From assembly GCA_035539855.1 (NCBI GenBank), contig DATLHO010000183.1, positions 1 through 9,641 of the forward strand: 9,641 nt of DNA, written 5' to 3'. Source of the DNA: DATLHO01 sp035539855. Its GTDB lineage: Bacteria; Bacteroidota; Ignavibacteria; OLB7. Numbering within the stretch: position 1 is the first letter of the stretch; each line of letters starts with the position of its first letter. Of the stretch, positions 8,678-9,641 are shown piece after piece. The translations under genes and the position numbers were made by a program. The notes below the pieces were generated by a model, which ran no database searches, had not been told where the DNA came from, and saw only the letters and a program-made list of their open reading frames with translations.

Positions 8678-8688
8678 CGTGTTCGTGT
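8676..8688 (-). repeat. 13-bp sequence shared with the 5' region of the OmpA gene
   Basis: This is the same 13 bases as 5514-5526. It overlaps the first ATG (8677) and ends 13 nt before the second candidate start (ATG 8662). Both copies are on the same strand, and a GAT/ATG triplet run lies further upstream of each copy (8771-8779 and 5528-5536). Confidence 0.35.
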
Positions 8689-8739
8689 CGCGGCCACCAG
8701 CGGCGCGCGATCATTCGGATTCATCGGAGCGGGCTGCCC

Positions 8740-8751
8740 CCGAGCGCTCGG
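8740..8751. promoter_or_regulatory. 12-bp perfect palindrome upstream of the kelch gene
   Basis: CCGAGCGCTCGG is a perfect palindrome lying about 63 bp before ATG 8677. Its position in the probable promoter region would suit a dimeric regulator site. In DNA this rich in G and C such palindromes also arise by chance, and no second copy was found here. Confidence 0.2.
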
Positions 8752-8889
8752 TGAGCGTCGCGGAGGCGATCATCATCATCTATGCATGGGAAGCGCGGGA
8801 GCACCGGAGCTCGTCCGGGTTCGCCGGGAACGCGCGGGCATGGCCGAGGTTGCGTCGGCGGGCGGGTGGGTTTTGTTGCGGAGTGTGTG

Positions 8890-8906
8890 GGCGGCGGCGG
8901 CGGCGG
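8890..8906. repeat. GGC trinucleotide repeat just after the lipoprotein stop codon
   Basis: Five GGC units plus GG run from 8890 to 8906, ending one base from the TGA at 8908-8910. It is non-coding in the assigned frames. Slippage could vary its length between strains, but at this length it may be stable. Confidence 0.6.
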
Positions 8907-8907
8907 T

Positions 8908-9507
8908 TCAGTGCACGAACTCGTCGATCGGTCGCCAGACGATCTTCGGAACGCTGTCGGCGATCAGCCTCCAATCGGCATCCGAAATGCCCGCGGCCGT
9001 CACGCTGGCGTCGGCTGACGAACCACGTGGTAAAGGCACACCCATGACTGCGCCAGGTTGGCCGGGACTCGAGTAGAATTGCGTCAGCACTTCACGAAGG
9101 CTCGGCCTCTCGGACCAGAGGCACTCAGTAGGCCGACCATTCCTCTCGGCAATGCGCCAGTTGCCATTTCCGGATCGAGTCAATCTCAATACTGACCAGG
9201 TGGGCATCTGCGACTTCCACTCCGGCCCGAATGGAATTCTAAACTCGGTCCACACCACCGCATCGTCGATCACGGCTCCACTACTGAATCGAATCCGGTA
9301 CCACGAAAGACACCCGGTTCGAACGACGGCATCATCAGGTATGCCCTTCGAGGCGTCCGCGATTTCCGTGGTTCGATAGCGAATCTCCGTGTGGGCAGCC
9401 TTGACCACGGAATCGCGGTTCCACTCCTCTGTACCGCCCTCAACGGAGCAGCCGCAGACGAGGATCATCGTGGACGCGCATGCCAGAAGCGCAGGGGTCG
9501 AGTGCAT
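8908..9507 (-). CDS. Putative lipoprotein of unknown function
   Basis: The frame has 199 residues and starts at ATG 9507. A short hydrophobic N-terminus ends in VCGC at 17-20, a plausible lipobox with Cys20 as the lipidated residue, although Cys at the -2 position is unusual and the N-terminus lacks a basic residue. The mature part is soluble in character, rich in Trp and Arg (for example CLSWYRIRF at 66-74 and NWRIAERNG at 116-124), with no transmembrane segment. I do not recognise the family. By hand count of eight 60-base lines inside the gene, GC is about 59%, clearly below its neighbours, and codons ending in A or T are more common. This could reflect recent acquisition or weak selection on codon use. 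No Shine-Dalgarno precedes the ATG. It is separated from the downstream operon by 230 bp and is probably its own transcription unit. Coding status is supported by the full-length open frame, the lipobox and the absence of a better frame on either strand. Confidence 0.75.
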   Translation of the reverse strand: MHSTPALLACASTMILVCGCSVEGGTEEWNRDSVVKAAHTEIRYRTTEIADASKGIPDDAVVRTGCLSWYRIRFSSGAVIDDAVVWTEFRIPFGPEWKSQMPTWSVLRLTRSGNGNWRIAERNGRPTECLWSERPSLREVLTQFYSSPGQPGAVMGVPLPRGSSADASVTAAGISDADWRLIADSVPKIVWRPIDEFVH

Positions 9508-9515
9508 GCCGCGAA

Positions 9516-9554
9516 CATAGCAATTCGAGCCTGCTTCGCTGGGAGCCTGCTATG
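9516..9554. repeat. 7-bp inverted repeat enclosing a 9-bp direct repeat, directly upstream of the lipoprotein gene
   Basis: CATAGCA (9516-9522) and TGCTATG (9548-9554) are perfect inverted repeats 25 nt apart. Between and into the right arm lies the direct repeat GAGCCTGCT (9527-9535 and 9543-9551). The left arm ends 8 bp from ATG 9507, so a fold in the mRNA could affect translation start, or the arms could be a protein-binding site. Confidence 0.4.
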
Positions 9555-9574
9555 AGGGGCGCAGTGCTCTCGGG

Positions 9575-9625
9575 GTTGTCGAGGCGACGAAGCGCGCAAC
9601 GCGCGCTGCGTTGCCTCGACCCAAC
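9575..9625. repeat. Long near-perfect hairpin in the non-coding right end
   Basis: Arms 9578-9597 and 9601-9620 pair over 20 positions with one G-U and one A-G mismatch around a 3-base loop (AAC). The outer arms are GTCGAGGC and GCCTCGAC, and the inner arms are GCGCGC and GCGCGC. GTT (9575-9577) and AAC (9623-9625) add three pairs after a 2-base bulge. No T-run follows on either strand, so it is not a standard intrinsic terminator. It could be a T-less terminator, a dispersed palindromic (REP-like) element, or a 5' leader structure of the lipoprotein mRNA. Confidence 0.6.
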
Positions 9626-9641
9626 ACGACCCGCGACTGTC

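Larger units (their letters stand above)
8678..8907 (-). other. Non-coding gap between the lipoprotein gene and the kelch/OmpA operon
   Basis: No convincing coding frame was found on either strand; the open frames here are short and arginine-rich. The stretch should hold the operon promoter. The only AT-richer island is about 8768-8788 (CATCATCATC followed by TATGCATG), but no clear -10/-35 pair or Bacteroidota-type -7 TAnnTTTG box is visible. A small stem (CCGGA, loop GCTCG, TCCGG) lies at 8804-8818 without a T-run, so it is not a convincing intrinsic terminator. Confidence 0.5.

Noticed and set aside
6338..8714. Long frames 6338-8593 (plus) and 6633-8714 (minus) overlapping the kelch gene
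   Set aside because: They have the same arginine-rich shadow composition; the kelch/ASH/T9SS frame explains this stretch fully.
8804..8818. Intrinsic terminator for the lipoprotein gene
   Set aside because: The stem is only 5 bp and has no T-run after it on the minus strand.
9508..9520. Promoter-like TATGTTCG on the minus strand close to the lipoprotein start
   Set aside because: It resembles a Bacteroidota -7 box with one mismatch, but no -33 element lies at the right distance and it sits almost on the ATG.
9575..9625. Integron attC site
   Set aside because: The element begins with GTT and ends with ACCCAAC, the reverse of the attC order on this strand, and no integron gene is present.
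9552..9641. Possible plus-strand gene start at ATG 9552, open to the window edge (30 codons)
   Set aside because: The product is arginine-rich, runs through the long hairpin, has no ribosome binding site and is too short to judge.
9550..9641. Possible C-terminus of an upstream minus-strand gene ending at TAG 9552-9550
   Set aside because: One frame is open for 29 codons, but it runs through the hairpin and shows no recognisable feature. It cannot be told from chance.

Overview
The window is GC-rich (about 70% in the three large genes, by eye). All supported genes lie on the minus strand. It looks like part of a chromosome from a GC-rich member of the Bacteroidota/Chlorobiota (FCB) group. The main reason is a type IX secretion system (T9SS) type A sorting domain at the C-terminus of one protein. 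Supporting reasons are signal peptides ending in Ala-Gln, repeated ASH-like ('choice-of-anchor D') beta-sandwich domains, and starts mostly without a Shine-Dalgarno sequence. Kapabacteria-like or Rhodothermia-like lineages would fit, but this is inferred from protein style and not from a marker gene.

Layout in the direction of transcription, right to left. Positions 9641-9508 hold no convincing gene but contain two stem-loops, one of them a long near-perfect hairpin (9575-9625). Next is a 199-residue putative lipoprotein of unknown function (8908-9507), with visibly lower GC than the rest. A 230-bp non-coding stretch (8678-8907) follows. Then come three tightly packed genes that look like one operon. 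The first (5549-8677) encodes a 1042-residue secreted protein with a kelch-type propeller, four ASH-like repeats, a cohesin-like sandwich and a T9SS sorting domain. The second (3383-5536), 12 bp on, encodes a 717-residue outer-membrane OmpA-family protein with a predicted beta-barrel and two OmpA C-terminal domains. The third (3378 to beyond base 1), 4 bp on, encodes a very large secreted multi-domain protein of which 1126 residues are visible. Its 3' end is outside the window.

All three operon products should leave the cytoplasm. The OmpA protein is predicted to span the outer membrane and grip peptidoglycan. The two flanking proteins are repeat-rich, adhesin-like or scaffold-like surface or secreted proteins. 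The simplest reading is a cell-envelope or cell-surface module, but no biochemical activity can be assigned. No tRNA, rRNA, CRISPR array, transposase, integrase or phage gene is visible. The most unusual items are the tandem OmpA domains, one of which has lost its peptidoglycan-binding Asp; the Cys-pair repeats of the large secreted protein; a 13-bp sequence shared by two 5' regions; and the long hairpin at the right end.
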